Of a stretch of 64,000 bases of DNA, positions 55,422 through 64,000 are shown in pieces (positions within the stretch are counted from its first letter, which is position 1; each line of letters begins with the position of its first letter). Below the pieces are notes generated by a model. It did no database searches and was not told where the DNA came from. It was given only the letters and a program-made list of their open reading frames with translations. The stretch comes from Qiania dongpingensis (GTDB taxonomy: Bacteria > Bacillota > Clostridia > Lachnospirales > Lachnospiraceae), in the NCBI RefSeq assembly GCF_014337195.1, contig NZ_CP060634.1, forward strand, positions 310,001-374,000, written 5' to 3'. A program made the position numbers and the translations under genes.

Positions 55422-56786
55422 TCAGTTTTTAAAGCTGTGAATGGGAGCAGGGATCCTGCCTCCCCTATTGACAAATTTTGCACAGGAATAAGGATTCACC
55501 GGCATCACCGGCGCGTATCCCAAAAGCCCTCCGAATTCAACCGTGTCGCCGGCCTTTTTCCCAATGGCGGGGATCAGACGGACCGCCGTGGTCTTCTGGT
55601 TTATCATCCCAATGGCAGCTTCGTCGGCAATGATACCGGACAAGGTGTCCGGAGTGGTGTCCCCCGGAATCGCTATCATATCCAGCCCGACAGAACACAC
55701 GCATGTCATAGCCTCCAGCTTCTCGATGCTCAAGGCTCCTCTGTTCACAGCATCGATCATCCCCTGGTCCTCACTCACGGGAATAAATGCGCCGCTCAGA
55801 CCTCCCACATAGGAGGACGCCATCACGCCTCCCTTTTTCACCTGATCGTTCAAAAGGGCAAGAGCGGCTGTCGTCCCTGGAGCACCTACGCTTTCCAGAC
55901 CGATTTCTTCCAGGATCTCCGCTACACTGTCTCCCACAGCCGGCGTCGGCGCCAGCGAAAGATCCACGATCCCAAAAGGCACTCCCAGTTTCTGGGAAGC
56001 TTCCTGTGCCACCAGCTGACCCACCCGCGTCACCTTAAAAGCCGTTTTCTTTATGGTTTCACAAAGCACCTCAAAATTCTGTCCGCGCACTTCTTCCAGG
56101 GCAGTCTTCACCACTCCCGGCCCGCTGACTCCGACATTGATGATGGCATCGGCCTCCGTCACGCCGTGAAAGGCTCCGGCCATGAATGGATTGTCATCGG
56201 GAGCATTACAGAACACTACCAGCTTCGCGCATCCCAGGGAATCCCGCTCCCTGGTGGCAAGCGCCGTCTCTCTAATCACCTCTCCCATCAGCTTTACCGC
56301 GTCCATATTGATACCTGTCTTGGTGGACCCCACATTCACGGAACTGCAAACTCTGTCCGTACAGGCGAGGGCCTGGGGAATCGAACGAATCAGAAGCTCT
56401 TCGGCCTGAGTCATCCCTTTGCTGACCAGGGCAGAATATCCTCCGATGAAATTCACTTTTACTTCCTTTGCCGCCTGATCAAGGGTCTTCGCCAACGTCA
56501 CAAAATCTTCCGCTGTTTTACAGGCCGCACTTCCCACCAGCGCGATGGGAGTGACGGAAATCCTTTTATTTACAATTGGAATACCGTATTTCACTTCAAT
56601 TTCATGCCCTACTTCGACCAGGTCCTTCGCATAAGAAGTGATCTTTTTATAAACCTTTTCATTTACCTTATCAAGCTGAGAATCGATACAGTCCAATAAA
56701 CTGATGCCCATGGTGATCGTCCGGACATCCAGCTTCTCCTGTTCGATCATTTTATTCGTCTCATCTACTTCAAATCTGTTTATCAT
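55422..56786 (-). CDS. PFL family protein (DUF711)
   Basis: A 454-residue protein of the UPF0210/DUF711 family, distantly related in fold to pyruvate formate-lyase but without a glycyl-radical motif. LASIPSVGAP-type segments here read [20 protein letters not shown] and [16 protein letters not shown]. Pairing with an ACT-domain gene 11 bases upstream is standard. Function unknown. Confidence 0.9.
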   Translation of the reverse strand: MINRFEVDETNKMIEQEKLDVRTITMGISLLDCIDSQLDKVNEKVYKKITSYAKDLVEVGHEIEVKYGIPIVNKRISVTPIALVGSAACKTAEDFVTLAKTLDQAAKEVKVNFIGGYSALVSKGMTQAEELLIRSIPQALACTDRVCSSVNVGSTKTGINMDAVKLMGEVIRETALATRERDSLGCAKLVVFCNAPDDNPFMAGAFHGVTEADAIINVGVSGPGVVKTALEEVRGQNFEVLCETIKKTAFKVTRVGQLVAQEASQKLGVPFGIVDLSLAPTPAVGDSVAEILEEIGLESVGAPGTTAALALLNDQVKKGGVMASSYVGGLSGAFIPVSEDQGMIDAVNRGALSIEKLEAMTCVCSVGLDMIAIPGDTTPDTLSGIIADEAAIGMINQKTTAVRLIPAIGKKAGDTVEFGGLLGYAPVMPVNPYSCAKFVNRGGRIPAPIHSFKN

Positions 56787-56797
56787 GGCCGTCCCTC

Positions 56798-57070
56798 TTA
56801 AATTCTGTGCATTTTGTTGAAGATATCCTCATGCTGACAGCGAATCTTCACGCCGATTTCTTCACCGATCTGGTCCAGCTCCTCGACCACATCGCCAAAA
56901 GGCTTGGCAGACTGGCTGGCATCCACGATCATCATCATATTGAAATATCCCTGCAGGATGGTCTGGGAAATATCCTCAATGTTGATGCGGTTATTGGCCA
57001 GATATGTGCATACCTTTGCAATGATGCCTACCGTATCTTTTCCTACGACTGTGATAATAGTTTTTTTCAT
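56798..57070 (-). CDS. ACT domain protein (UPF0237)
   Basis: A 90-residue single ACT domain, [20 protein letters not shown], which probably senses an amino acid or similar ligand and regulates its PFL-family partner. The ATG at 57070 lies seven bases after GAGGAG; an ATG two codons upstream is too near it. Confidence 0.88.
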   Translation of the reverse strand: MKKTIITVVGKDTVGIIAKVCTYLANNRINIEDISQTILQGYFNMMMIVDASQSAKPFGDVVEELDQIGEEIGVKIRCQHEDIFNKMHRI

Positions 57071-57131
57071 CTTCATTCTCCTCGTCCTATATGTAAAATA
57101 TCTTAATTGTTCTAGACCAGATCATAACCCA

Positions 57132-57932
57132 TCAAAGGTACACGATTTCCGACATCCTGCTCCTGTCCGCAACTGCGATATCAAAGTCAGTGCCACGGTA
57201 AGCGTTCTCCCCCATTGTCACTTCCAGGCGGACTGTCTCATAAGCCAAATCTGCATAATTATTCTCTTTGGAAAGATGTCCCAGCAACGCCTTCTTAAAC
57301 TTGTCGTGAAGGACCTCACCCAGCAGCCGCCCCGCCGAATCGTTGGAAAGATGCCCTCTGTTCCCCATGATCCGCTTTTTCAGATAATAAGGATACGGTC
57401 CCGCTTCCAGCATATGTACATCATGGTTCGCTTCCAAAAGAACGGCGTCCAGGCCCTGCAGATGATTAATCGTATATTGGCTGTAGTTGCCGAGGTCTGT
57501 CACTACAGCAGCTGAGCTTCCGCCGGACCCCACCCGGAACGCACAGGGATTCGCAGCGTCATGGTCAATGGAAAATGGCGATATCCTCATATCTCCTATG
57601 GAAAAATCCACATCTGGGAAAATTTCCCTGTGAAGTCCCTCCGGCAGCTCTCCCACTGTCTTCGCCGACCGTATACCTTCATAGGTTTCCCGGGTGGTAT
57701 ATATGGGCACCTCATTTTTTCTTGAAAAGACTCCCAGCCCCCCTATATGGTCGGAGTGCTCGTGGGTGATCAAGATACCGGAAAGCTCTGAGCCTTTGAT
57801 CCCCAGCTCACACAGCCCGCATTCAATCCGTTTGGCAGATATCCCTGCATCGATCAGGAGATGGGTGTGCTCCGTACCTACATAGATGCAGTTTCCGCTG
57901 CTGCCGCTGGCTATACTGACAAGGCGTATCAT
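57132..57932 (-). CDS. MBL-fold metallo-hydrolase, YycJ/WalJ type
   Basis: A 266-residue metallo-beta-lactamase-fold protein with ITHEHSDHIGGLGVF and VTDLGNYSQYTINHL, close to YycJ (WalJ), a DNA 5'-exonuclease-like enzyme linked to cell-division and wall control. No WalK/WalR genes are nearby. Single gene between coaE and the ACT/PFL pair. Confidence 0.87.
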   Translation of the reverse strand: MIRLVSIASGSSGNCIYVGTEHTHLLIDAGISAKRIECGLCELGIKGSELSGILITHEHSDHIGGLGVFSRKNEVPIYTTRETYEGIRSAKTVGELPEGLHREIFPDVDFSIGDMRISPFSIDHDAANPCAFRVGSGGSSAAVVTDLGNYSQYTINHLQGLDAVLLEANHDVHMLEAGPYPYYLKKRIMGNRGHLSNDSAGRLLGEVLHDKFKKALLGHLSKENNYADLAYETVRLEVTMGENAYRGTDFDIAVADRSRMSEIVYL

Positions 57933-57999
57933 GTCACATTCCTCACTTTATCTCTACAATTTTCGTTCCTTTTATCTACATACGTCGTGTGCTATTTTA

Positions 58000-58587
58000 T
58001 CATAAGGACAAGGAAGTTGCAATCTGCTCTTTTATATCCTCTCTGCTCCCGCTGTTGTCGATGACCACGCCGGACCGCCGCCGGAATTCACTGTCCGGCA
58101 TCTGATTTGCCATGATCTCCCGGCATTTATCCCTTCCATAGCCTCTGCTTTTCATAAGTCTTTGTATCCTCGTCTCCTCATCGGCATAGACATACCAGAC
58201 CACATCGCAGATATCCTCATACCCGGCTTCAAACAGAATGGCCGTCTCGATTACGGCAATCTCCTTTCCGGAAATCTCAAGATCCTGAAGCCGCCTTTCC
58301 GTCTCTTTCCGGACTGCCGGATGGATAATACCATTCAGCCGCTTTAACGCTGCCTGGTCCCGGAACACCGCCGACGCGATCTTTCCCCGGTCCAGAGTCC
58401 CGTCCCGTTTCATGACGCCTTCGCCAAAGGCATCTCTCACTTGTGCGAAACAGGCGCCTTCCGGTTCCATGAGTTCCCTCCCGATTTCATCTGCCATCAG
58501 GATTCCTGCACCGTAGTCCTCTTTTAAGATTTCCAGCACCGTGCTCTTTCCTGCACCTACGCCGCCGGTCACTCCAATTATCTTCAT
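58000..58587 (-). CDS. coaE: Dephospho-CoA kinase
   Basis: A 195-residue kinase for the last step of CoA synthesis: IGVTGGVGAGKSTVLEIL (Walker A), LMADEIGRELMEPEG and IETAILFEAGYEDICD. 18 bases after polA, the common polA-coaE pair. Confidence 0.95.
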   Translation of the reverse strand: MKIIGVTGGVGAGKSTVLEILKEDYGAGILMADEIGRELMEPEGACFAQVRDAFGEGVMKRDGTLDRGKIASAVFRDQAALKRLNGIIHPAVRKETERRLQDLEISGKEIAVIETAILFEAGYEDICDVVWYVYADEETRIQRLMKSRGYGRDKCREIMANQMPDSEFRRRSGVVIDNSGSREDIKEQIATSLSL

Positions 58588-58605
58588 ATTTTCTCTCCGA
58601 AAACT

Positions 58606-61248
58606 CTATTTCGTTTCAAACCAGCTGTAACCCGTATTCAGATCCACTTCAAGAGGCACCGACAGCTCGGCCGCACCGTCCATCTCCTCCTTCAGTATGC
58701 GTTTAACCTGCTCGACTTCATCCTCCGCCGCTTCCACCAGAAGCTCGTCATGGATCTGCAGGATCAGCCTGGATCTAAGCTTCTCCCTGCGAAGCCTCCG
58801 GTCCACGCCGATCATCGCGATCTTCATAATATCGGCCGCTGTCCCCTGGATAGGACTGTTCATGGCGACCCTCTCCCCGAAATTTCTCTGCATGAAGTTG
58901 GAGGAAGACAGTTCCGGCACGGGACGTCTTCGGCCGAATAAGGTCGTCACATATCCCTTCTCTTTGCCCGAATCCACCAGGCCGTCCAAAAAGATCTTGA
59001 CTCCGGGATATGTTTCAAAATACTGCTTGATATAATCAAGCGCTTCCTGCCTTGTTATGCTTAAGCCCTCGCTGAGTCCAAAGGCACTGATGCCGTATAC
59101 GATCCCAAAATTAACTGCTTTGGCATTCCCTCTCTGCAGAGGCGTCACCTCGTCAAAAGGCACATGGAACACCTGTGACGCCGTCATCCTATGGATATCC
59201 TCCGCCTGATGATATGCCTCAATGAGCCGGCTGTCCCCCGACATATGGGCCAGGATCCGCAGCTCAATCTGGGAATAATCCGCATCCACAAATACATAGC
59301 CTTCCTTCGGTACGAATACCTTGCGGATTTCCCGTCCCAAAGCCATCCGGACCGGAATGTTCTGAAGGTTTGGCTCCGTGCTGCTGATACGGCCGGTAGC
59401 CGTGATGGTCTGATTAAACTTCCCGTGAATCCTTCCGTCCTCCCCGATATATACGGCCAGGCCGTCGGCATAGGTGGATTTTAGTTTCGTAAGCTGCCTG
59501 TACTCCAGAATCTTTGCCACAAGAGGCTGTTCAGGCGCCAGCTTTTCCAAAATATCAGCAGACGTGGAATATCCCGTCTTTGTCTTTTTTCCATAGGGCA
59601 GCTTCAGCTTTTCGAACAGGATCACTCCCAGCTGCTTGGGAGAATTGATATTGAAGGTTTCTCCGGAAAGCTCATATATCTCTATTTCCAGGCGTTCAAT
59701 CTGAACCTGCAGCGTTTCTCCGTAAACCCGGAGGGCCTCTTTTTCCACCTGGATGCCTTCTTTCTCCATATGGTAAAGGCTGTAGATCAAAGGCATCTCA
59801 ATCTCTCGAAACAGCGGCTCCATGCCGGTCTCCCGAAGCTTCCTGAGCAGAATCTCTCCCGACGCCATGGCCGTGTATGCCGAATAGCAGAAACACGTGA
59901 TGCAGCTCTCTTTTTTATCCTGAAGGGCCGACCGGAAAGAAACCTTTCCAAGCAGATCCGTCCTGGAAGGGACTGTCAGCTCCAGATATTCTCTGGCCAG
60001 ATCATCATACACATAAGCGCTTTTCAGGGGATTGAGCAGATACCCCGCTACGCCGGCGTCATACACTCCTTCTGTTTCCTCTATATCCAGATAGGGAAGC
60101 GCCTCCTTTAAATCCAGCATCCATGTATCTTTTCCACGAAGGCACAGCTGCCTGGCTTTTCCGGTCAAATACTCTCCGGTCAGAAAACCAGACGCCTCCA
60201 GAAAATAGACATCTTCTTCCCCAAAAGCCAGGGACAGACCGAGAAGCTCTCCGTCTTCTGCCACCAGCTGTATTCCGATCCGCTCTGCTTCCATAGCCTT
60301 TTCAAACGCCAGCTCCGCACCTTCCAGATCATCAAGGTATAAAAAAGTCCTCTCCACCGAATTCTGAGTCTGGCATCCCGCTTCAAACCGTTTCAGCAGG
60401 CTTCTCAGCTCCAGGCGCTTCATGATCTCATAAGCCTCCGGAGTGAACAGCTTGCCTATCCTGGCCTGTTCCAGAGAAAATTCCACAGGACATTCTCTGT
60501 CGATCCTTGCCAGTGTCTGGGACAGCTCCGCCATTTCCCTGCCTGCCGCCAGCGCTTTCTGCGCCCTGGCCGGCTTTACATTATCCACATCCGCATAGAC
60601 GGCCTCCAGGCTGTGATATTTCTGAATCAAGGCAAACGCTGTCTTTTCCCCGATGCCAGGGACACCTGGAATATTATCGGAGGAATCTCCCATAAGCGCC
60701 TTTACGTCCACAAACTCCGACGGGGTCACTCCCAGCTTCTCCATTACGTCCTTTTCCAAATAATCCTCAACGGCGGTCGTCCCGCCCTTCGTTTTCGGTA
60801 TCCGGATCTTTATCCTGCCGCTCGCCAGCTGCAGCATGTCCCTGTCTCCGGAAACCACAACAACATCCAGCCCTTCTTTCTCACATCGGGCTGACAGCGT
60901 CCCCAGGATATCATCTGCCTCGTAGCCGGGAAGCTCCGCCACCTGGATCCCCATCGCCTTAAGCACATCCTTCGTCAGCGGCACCTGCTCGTGCAGCTCT
61001 TCCGGCATTCCCTTCCGTGTCCCTTTATACGCTTCATACATTTCATGGCGGAAGGTCGGAGCCTTTACATCAAAAGCCACAGTTATATACTGCGGCTGTT
61101 CTTCGTCGATTATCTTCAGTAAAATGTTTAAAAAACCGTATACGGCGTTGGTATGGAGCCCCTCAAAATTGGTCATCCCCATATTGACGCCATAATAAGC
61201 CCGGTTCAAAATGCTGTGTCCGTCAATCAATACGATTTTTTCTCTCAT
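58606..61248 (-). CDS. polA: DNA polymerase I
   Basis: An 880-residue Pol I. N-terminal 5'-3' exonuclease (residues 1-290; LPGYEADDILGTLS, ALMGDSSDNIPGVPGIG), a 3'-5' exonuclease-like domain lacking the acidic metal ligands (residues about 300-480), and the polymerase domain with DADYSQIELRILAH, GISAFGLSEGL and QIHDELLVEA. As in many Firmicutes, proof-reading is expected to be absent. Confidence 0.96.
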   Translation of the reverse strand: MREKIVLIDGHSILNRAYYGVNMGMTNFEGLHTNAVYGFLNILLKIIDEEQPQYITVAFDVKAPTFRHEMYEAYKGTRKGMPEELHEQVPLTKDVLKAMGIQVAELPGYEADDILGTLSARCEKEGLDVVVVSGDRDMLQLASGRIKIRIPKTKGGTTAVEDYLEKDVMEKLGVTPSEFVDVKALMGDSSDNIPGVPGIGEKTAFALIQKYHSLEAVYADVDNVKPARAQKALAAGREMAELSQTLARIDRECPVEFSLEQARIGKLFTPEAYEIMKRLELRSLLKRFEAGCQTQNSVERTFLYLDDLEGAELAFEKAMEAERIGIQLVAEDGELLGLSLAFGEEDVYFLEASGFLTGEYLTGKARQLCLRGKDTWMLDLKEALPYLDIEETEGVYDAGVAGYLLNPLKSAYVYDDLAREYLELTVPSRTDLLGKVSFRSALQDKKESCITCFCYSAYTAMASGEILLRKLRETGMEPLFREIEMPLIYSLYHMEKEGIQVEKEALRVYGETLQVQIERLEIEIYELSGETFNINSPKQLGVILFEKLKLPYGKKTKTGYSTSADILEKLAPEQPLVAKILEYRQLTKLKSTYADGLAVYIGEDGRIHGKFNQTITATGRISSTEPNLQNIPVRMALGREIRKVFVPKEGYVFVDADYSQIELRILAHMSGDSRLIEAYHQAEDIHRMTASQVFHVPFDEVTPLQRGNAKAVNFGIVYGISAFGLSEGLSITRQEALDYIKQYFETYPGVKIFLDGLVDSGKEKGYVTTLFGRRRPVPELSSSNFMQRNFGERVAMNSPIQGTAADIMKIAMIGVDRRLRREKLRSRLILQIHDELLVEAAEDEVEQVKRILKEEMDGAAELSVPLEVDLNTGYSWFETK

Positions 61249-61276
61249 ATCCGGTTCCTTTTTCTTCCTTGATCTT

Positions 61277-61639
61277 TTATAATATTCCCATATCGGCGAA
61301 CAATCGCAGCTGCAGAAAAACAGCCAGCATGATACACCAGAAAGCCACCGTATACACCACGTAACGGAACCCCTGGAAAAAATGACGTTTTTTTATCAGA
61401 AGCTCCGACTGGTACAGTTCCTCTTCTAAGGCCCCGTCCAGATCATACAGCTCATTGATTTCCTGATCGTCATGTTCCAGTTGTGAAAGCCCCACATATA
61501 TCGTATAATAGATATTCAGTTCTTCCCTGCATTCCTCACATTCGTTTATATGAGAAACAAAGGCCTCCAGCTCCTCCGCGGGAAGCTTTCCGTCAATATA
61601 GTCCGTGATCTGGGCCTGGACTTCCATGCATCTGGTCAT
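61277..61639 (-). CDS. Anti-sigma-factor-like zf-HC2 membrane protein
   Basis: A 120-residue protein with a zinc finger His30-x3-Cys34-x2-Cys37 and Cys4 upstream, an acidic middle, and one C-terminal membrane helix (residues about 92-112). This is the layout of group IV anti-sigma factors, but no sigma factor gene is adjacent. polA follows 28 bases downstream. Confidence 0.75.
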   Translation of the reverse strand: MTRCMEVQAQITDYIDGKLPAEELEAFVSHINECEECREELNIYYTIYVGLSQLEHDDQEINELYDLDGALEEELYQSELLIKKRHFFQGFRYVVYTVAFWCIMLAVFLQLRLFADMGIL

Positions 61640-61782
61640 ATAATGCCTTCTTTCTATGTGATTCTTTCGCCATTATATCATGTCTTCTTATATTTTTATA
61701 GAGGATATCCATAAGAAAAAGGAGCCCTTCCTTTTCTTGCTACAATTCAAATAATCTTGTAAAAAGATGAAAACCAAAAAGC

Positions 61783-61821
61783 TGTCCTATTATCTGTCAT
61801 AATTTGGCTAAATCTGTCGAA
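61783..61821 (+). promoter_or_regulatory. Candidate Spo0A-box cluster
   Basis: TGTCGAA at 61815-61821 is the core 0A-box, and two looser TGTCnnA sites lie at 61783-61789 and 61795-61801. They stand 67-105 bases before the Spo0A-C-like gene. The rest of the 248-base gap 61640-61887 is AT rich and shows no gene. Confidence 0.45.
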
Positions 61822-61887
61822 TTCATGGTAATAATTTCCTTTCTTTCTTATATTTCTCTTATATAAAGAATTAGGAGGAGATATGAT

Positions 61888-62220
61888 ATGAAAAAGATGT
61901 ACGAATTATTACAGACAGTCGGGGTATCCAAAAGCTACCAAGGCTATCCCTACTTTGTACTGGCGGTAGAGATGGTGATAGAAGATGAATCTAGACTATG
62001 CAACATCCGCAAAGATGTGTACTTCCCGATTGCTATTCGATATAAAGAGGACGTGCAGAATATTGAACGGGATATCAGGACCATTCGGGACGTGATCATG
62101 AGAAACGGAGGGGAAGACTTTCTCACGGAGCTTTCCGGAGGAAAATTCAGCCACACCAAGAGCCCATATCCCAGGGAAATCATCGAAATATTTGCGGAAT
62201 ATCTGAAAAATCAAACCTAA
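61888..62220 (+). CDS. Stand-alone Spo0A C-terminal-like DNA-binding protein
   Basis: A 110-residue protein that aligns along its whole length with the Spo0A output domain: LLQTVGVSKSYQGYPYFVLA (helix A/B region), AVEMVIEDESRLCNIRKDVY, then IERDIRTIRDVIMRNGGEDF (recognition-helix area). It lacks the phospho-receiver domain, so it cannot be phosphorylated and would bind DNA constitutively or act as a modifier of Spo0A control. A good AGGAGGAG site precedes the ATG. Followed by a MerR gene at 27 bases. Confidence 0.8.
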   Translation: MKKMYELLQTVGVSKSYQGYPYFVLAVEMVIEDESRLCNIRKDVYFPIAIRYKEDVQNIERDIRTIRDVIMRNGGEDFLTELSGGKFSHTKSPYPREIIEIFAEYLKNQT

Positions 62221-62247
62221 TAACGGAATAGAAAGGACTATAACGCA

Positions 62248-63066
62248 GTGTTCAAAATCGGTGAATTCTCCAAGCTGACGCAAGTATCCATCCGGATGCT
62301 GCGCTACTATGATGAAACAGGACTTTTAAAACCCGAACAGACGAATCCGTACACGGGATACCGCATGTATTCTGCCGATCAGATCCCGCTCCTCAATAAA
62401 ATCCTGTTCCTGAGGGACAGCGGTTTTAATGTGACGGAAATCTCTGAGGCCCTGAAACACAGCTCTTCTGATTTCATTCTCAGGCAGTTTGAAAGAAAAC
62501 AGGCAGAAATAAAAGAAAACATTTTATCAGAACAGGCGAAACTAAAAAAAATCGAATTGGCTCAAAAAAATATCCTGTCGGATAAAAATGAGATGCATTA
62601 TCAGGTCTCTCTAAAGTCAGTCCCCAGCTATCATGTCCTCTCACTGAGAAAAATCATACCAGATTATTATGCTGAAAGCAAGCTGTGGCAGGAAATGTCC
62701 CGTTTCGTGACAAAGCATAGGATATCGGTTTCCCAGGATACCTTTTCCATCTATCACGATCCGGATTATCGGGAAAAGGACGTCGATGTAGAATTATGCG
62801 CTCTGACGGAAAAAACAGGAGACAATCGTGAAGGGTTCGTTTACCGTGAAACAGAACCGGTGCCTGTCATGGCCTGTTCCATGGTATACGGCCCTTTCGA
62901 AAACATCGCCGGCGCCTATCTTTCAATGGCGGATTGGCTTCAGAAGCACAGCCTCTACCGCATGACCGGACAGAGCAGGCAGATTGTACACCGGGGCCCC
63001 TGGAATGAAAACAACTCCCGGAACTATCTGACAGAAATCCAGATACCTCTGGAAGAAACCACTTGA
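62248..63066 (+). CDS. MerR family transcriptional regulator with GyrI-like domain
   Basis: A 272-residue protein. N-terminal MerR winged helix (MFKIGEFSKLTQVSIRMLRY, GTG start), dimer coiled coil (residues about 75-110), and a C-terminal GyrI-like/effector-binding domain, the BltR/BmrR-type layout that senses drugs or metabolites. AAGGA lies 11 bases before the GTG. Confidence 0.9.
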   Translation: MFKIGEFSKLTQVSIRMLRYYDETGLLKPEQTNPYTGYRMYSADQIPLLNKILFLRDSGFNVTEISEALKHSSSDFILRQFERKQAEIKENILSEQAKLKKIELAQKNILSDKNEMHYQVSLKSVPSYHVLSLRKIIPDYYAESKLWQEMSRFVTKHRISVSQDTFSIYHDPDYREKDVDVELCALTEKTGDNREGFVYRETEPVPVMACSMVYGPFENIAGAYLSMADWLQKHSLYRMTGQSRQIVHRGPWNENNSRNYLTEIQIPLEETT

Positions 63067-63129
63067 CTCTCCCACCGTGTCATGGTTTACACTCCATTTA
63101 GAAGCAGACAAGAAATGGAGGAATTTATG

Positions 63130-63606
63130 ATGAAACAATTATTGATAAACCCAATCGGCCGGATCCGTGTCCGTGATGAAGTCATGTCCCTGGAACTGGA
63201 CAAGCAGTTCATCCCCGCTTTAACAGCTTTGGACGGATTCTCCCATTTAAACGCCCTGTGGTGGTTTAGTGACTTTGATACAAAAGAAGCCAGGCAGACT
63301 CTCAAGGTAACTAAACCGTATAAAAGATCCCCCGAGATTATGGGAATCTTCGCCACAAGAGCGCCTGTGCGCCCGAATCCAATCGCGTTGTCCACCGCAG
63401 GAATTCTTCATATTGACTATGAAAAGGGCATTATCTTACTGGATTATATCGATGCTTTTGACAACACGCCCCTTCTGGACATCAAGCCATATACTCCGAG
63501 CCTTGACCGCGTGGACACGCCCGAACTGCCGCAATGGTGCCGCCACTGGCCGCAGAGCATCGAACAGTCAGGTGAATTTGACTGGGAAAATGAGTTCAAT
63601 TTTTAA
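63130..63606 (+). CDS. trmO: tRNA t6A37 N6-methyltransferase TrmO-like (TsaA/UPF0066)
   Basis: A 158-residue SAM-dependent methyltransferase of the unusual TrmO beta-barrel type: LLINPIGRIRV, YKRSPEIMGIFATRAPVRPN and LLDIKPYTPSLD are signatures. It methylates t6A37 in tRNA-Thr in Escherichia coli, though some family members act on other substrates. The second of two adjacent ATGs (63130) is eight bases after GGAGG. Confidence 0.88.
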   Translation: MKQLLINPIGRIRVRDEVMSLELDKQFIPALTALDGFSHLNALWWFSDFDTKEARQTLKVTKPYKRSPEIMGIFATRAPVRPNPIALSTAGILHIDYEKGIILLDYIDAFDNTPLLDIKPYTPSLDRVDTPELPQWCRHWPQSIEQSGEFDWENEFNF

Positions 63607-63609
63607 ATA

Positions 63610-63637
63610 CATCCGCAGCTTTTAACGGCTGCGGATG
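63610..63637 (+). terminator. Terminator of trmO
   Basis: CATCCGCAGC and GCTGCGGATG form a perfect 10-bp stem followed by TCCTGTTTTCT. Confidence 0.85.
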
Positions 63638-63756
63638 TCCTGTTTTCTCCTCACGAATAGTTATCGCCCTTTCGATTAATACTAACGAAGAAAATGGAAT
63701 AAACAGTTTGTCTAAAACATCGTTCCGAATAAAAATTCAACAGGAGGAAAACGCAT

Positions 63757-64000
63757 ATGACTGTAAAATACCAGGAAGCAGAAAGCCTTCCCATGAACGC
63801 CCTCAGCGAGATTCCCACGCCCAACGCCGATGCCAAAAAGATCACGGGGCTGGTAAAGCACAGCGGTAAGATTTCAGGATATCAGCTGTCCGACGGACGG
63901 ATCGTGAACAAAGCGGAAGGAGTAGAGCTTGCGAAGCAGGGAGAAATCCAGGGAGTCGGAATTTCTTCACGAAACGGCAATGAGTATCTGAAGTCACTTC
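63757..64000 (+). CDS. DUF3892 domain protein, partial
   Basis: 81 codons before the right edge. After a short N-terminal lead the segment KITGLVKHSGKISGYQLSDG and GVELAKQGEIQGVGISSR match DUF3892, a small domain of unknown function. AGGAGG lies before the ATG. Confidence 0.75.
   Translation, partial: MTVKYQEAESLPMNALSEIPTPNADAKKITGLVKHSGKISGYQLSDGRIVNKAEGVELAKQGEIQGVGISSRNGNEYLKSL

Overview
The window looks like chromosome from an acetogenic Lachnospiraceae (Clostridia), most likely Blautia or a close relative. The reasons are an almost complete Wood-Ljungdahl (reductive acetyl-CoA) cluster, a clostridial housekeeping gene order (rpmF-plsX-acpP-rnc-smc-ftsY; yicC-remA-gmk-rpoZ-rimO-pgsA-cinA), sporulation-type genes (GerW, a Spo0A-like DNA-binding domain) and consensus sigma-A promoters. 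Genus-level placement is inference. No tRNA, rRNA, CRISPR array, phage or insertion sequence with a transposase was seen.

Layout. 1-1.9 kb: a partial Lrp/AsnC regulator divergent from a MATE exporter. 1.9-18.9 kb: the Wood-Ljungdahl cluster, all on the minus strand. Read from its strong promoter near 18.9 kb it runs His-rich nickel protein, cooT, metF, cooC, acsA (CO dehydrogenase), cooC, acsB (acetyl-CoA synthase), acsD, acsC (corrinoid protein), acsE (methyltransferase), acsV (corrinoid re-activator), a DUF3786 gene, fhs, fchA, folD. Together these reduce formate on tetrahydrofolate to the methyl level, move the methyl group to a corrinoid protein and join it to CO and CoA; the nickel proteins and CooC ATPases load the CODH/ACS metal sites. 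Formate dehydrogenase, hydrogenases, Rnc/Rnf-type modules and metV are not in this window.

18.9-30.3 kb: a SEC-C protein, the first copy of a 735-bp non-coding repeat, a PHP phosphoesterase, an operon of a secreted M6 metalloprotease with an ABC transporter, then recG-fakA-Asp23. 30.4-38.0 kb: rpmB, a 46-residue membrane peptide, gerW, DUF2953, an unknown gene, and the cinA-pgsA-rimO-rpoZ-gmk-remA-yicC block. 38.2-44.5 kb: rqcH, hflK-hflC behind a manganese-type (yybP-ykoY) riboswitch, threonine ammonia-lyase and ftsY. 44.6-53.0 kb: smc, rnc, acpP, plsX, the second inverted copy of the 735-bp repeat, rpmF, DUF177 and pta. 53.2-64 kb: tmcAL, an SDR enzyme, PFL/ACT pair, WalJ-like hydrolase, coaE, polA, an anti-sigma-like protein, a stand-alone Spo0A-C domain gene, a MerR regulator, trmO and a partial DUF3892 gene.

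Most notable: (1) the inverted pair of 735-bp elements at 19.64-20.37 and 50.37-51.11 kb, which carry conserved hairpins, one with a compensatory base-pair change, and no conserved reading frame; (2) the yybP-ykoY riboswitch plus terminator in front of hflKC; (3) a FolD lacking the cyclohydrolase lysine and glutamine next to a separate FchA; (4) a stand-alone Spo0A output domain with 0A-box-like sites upstream.
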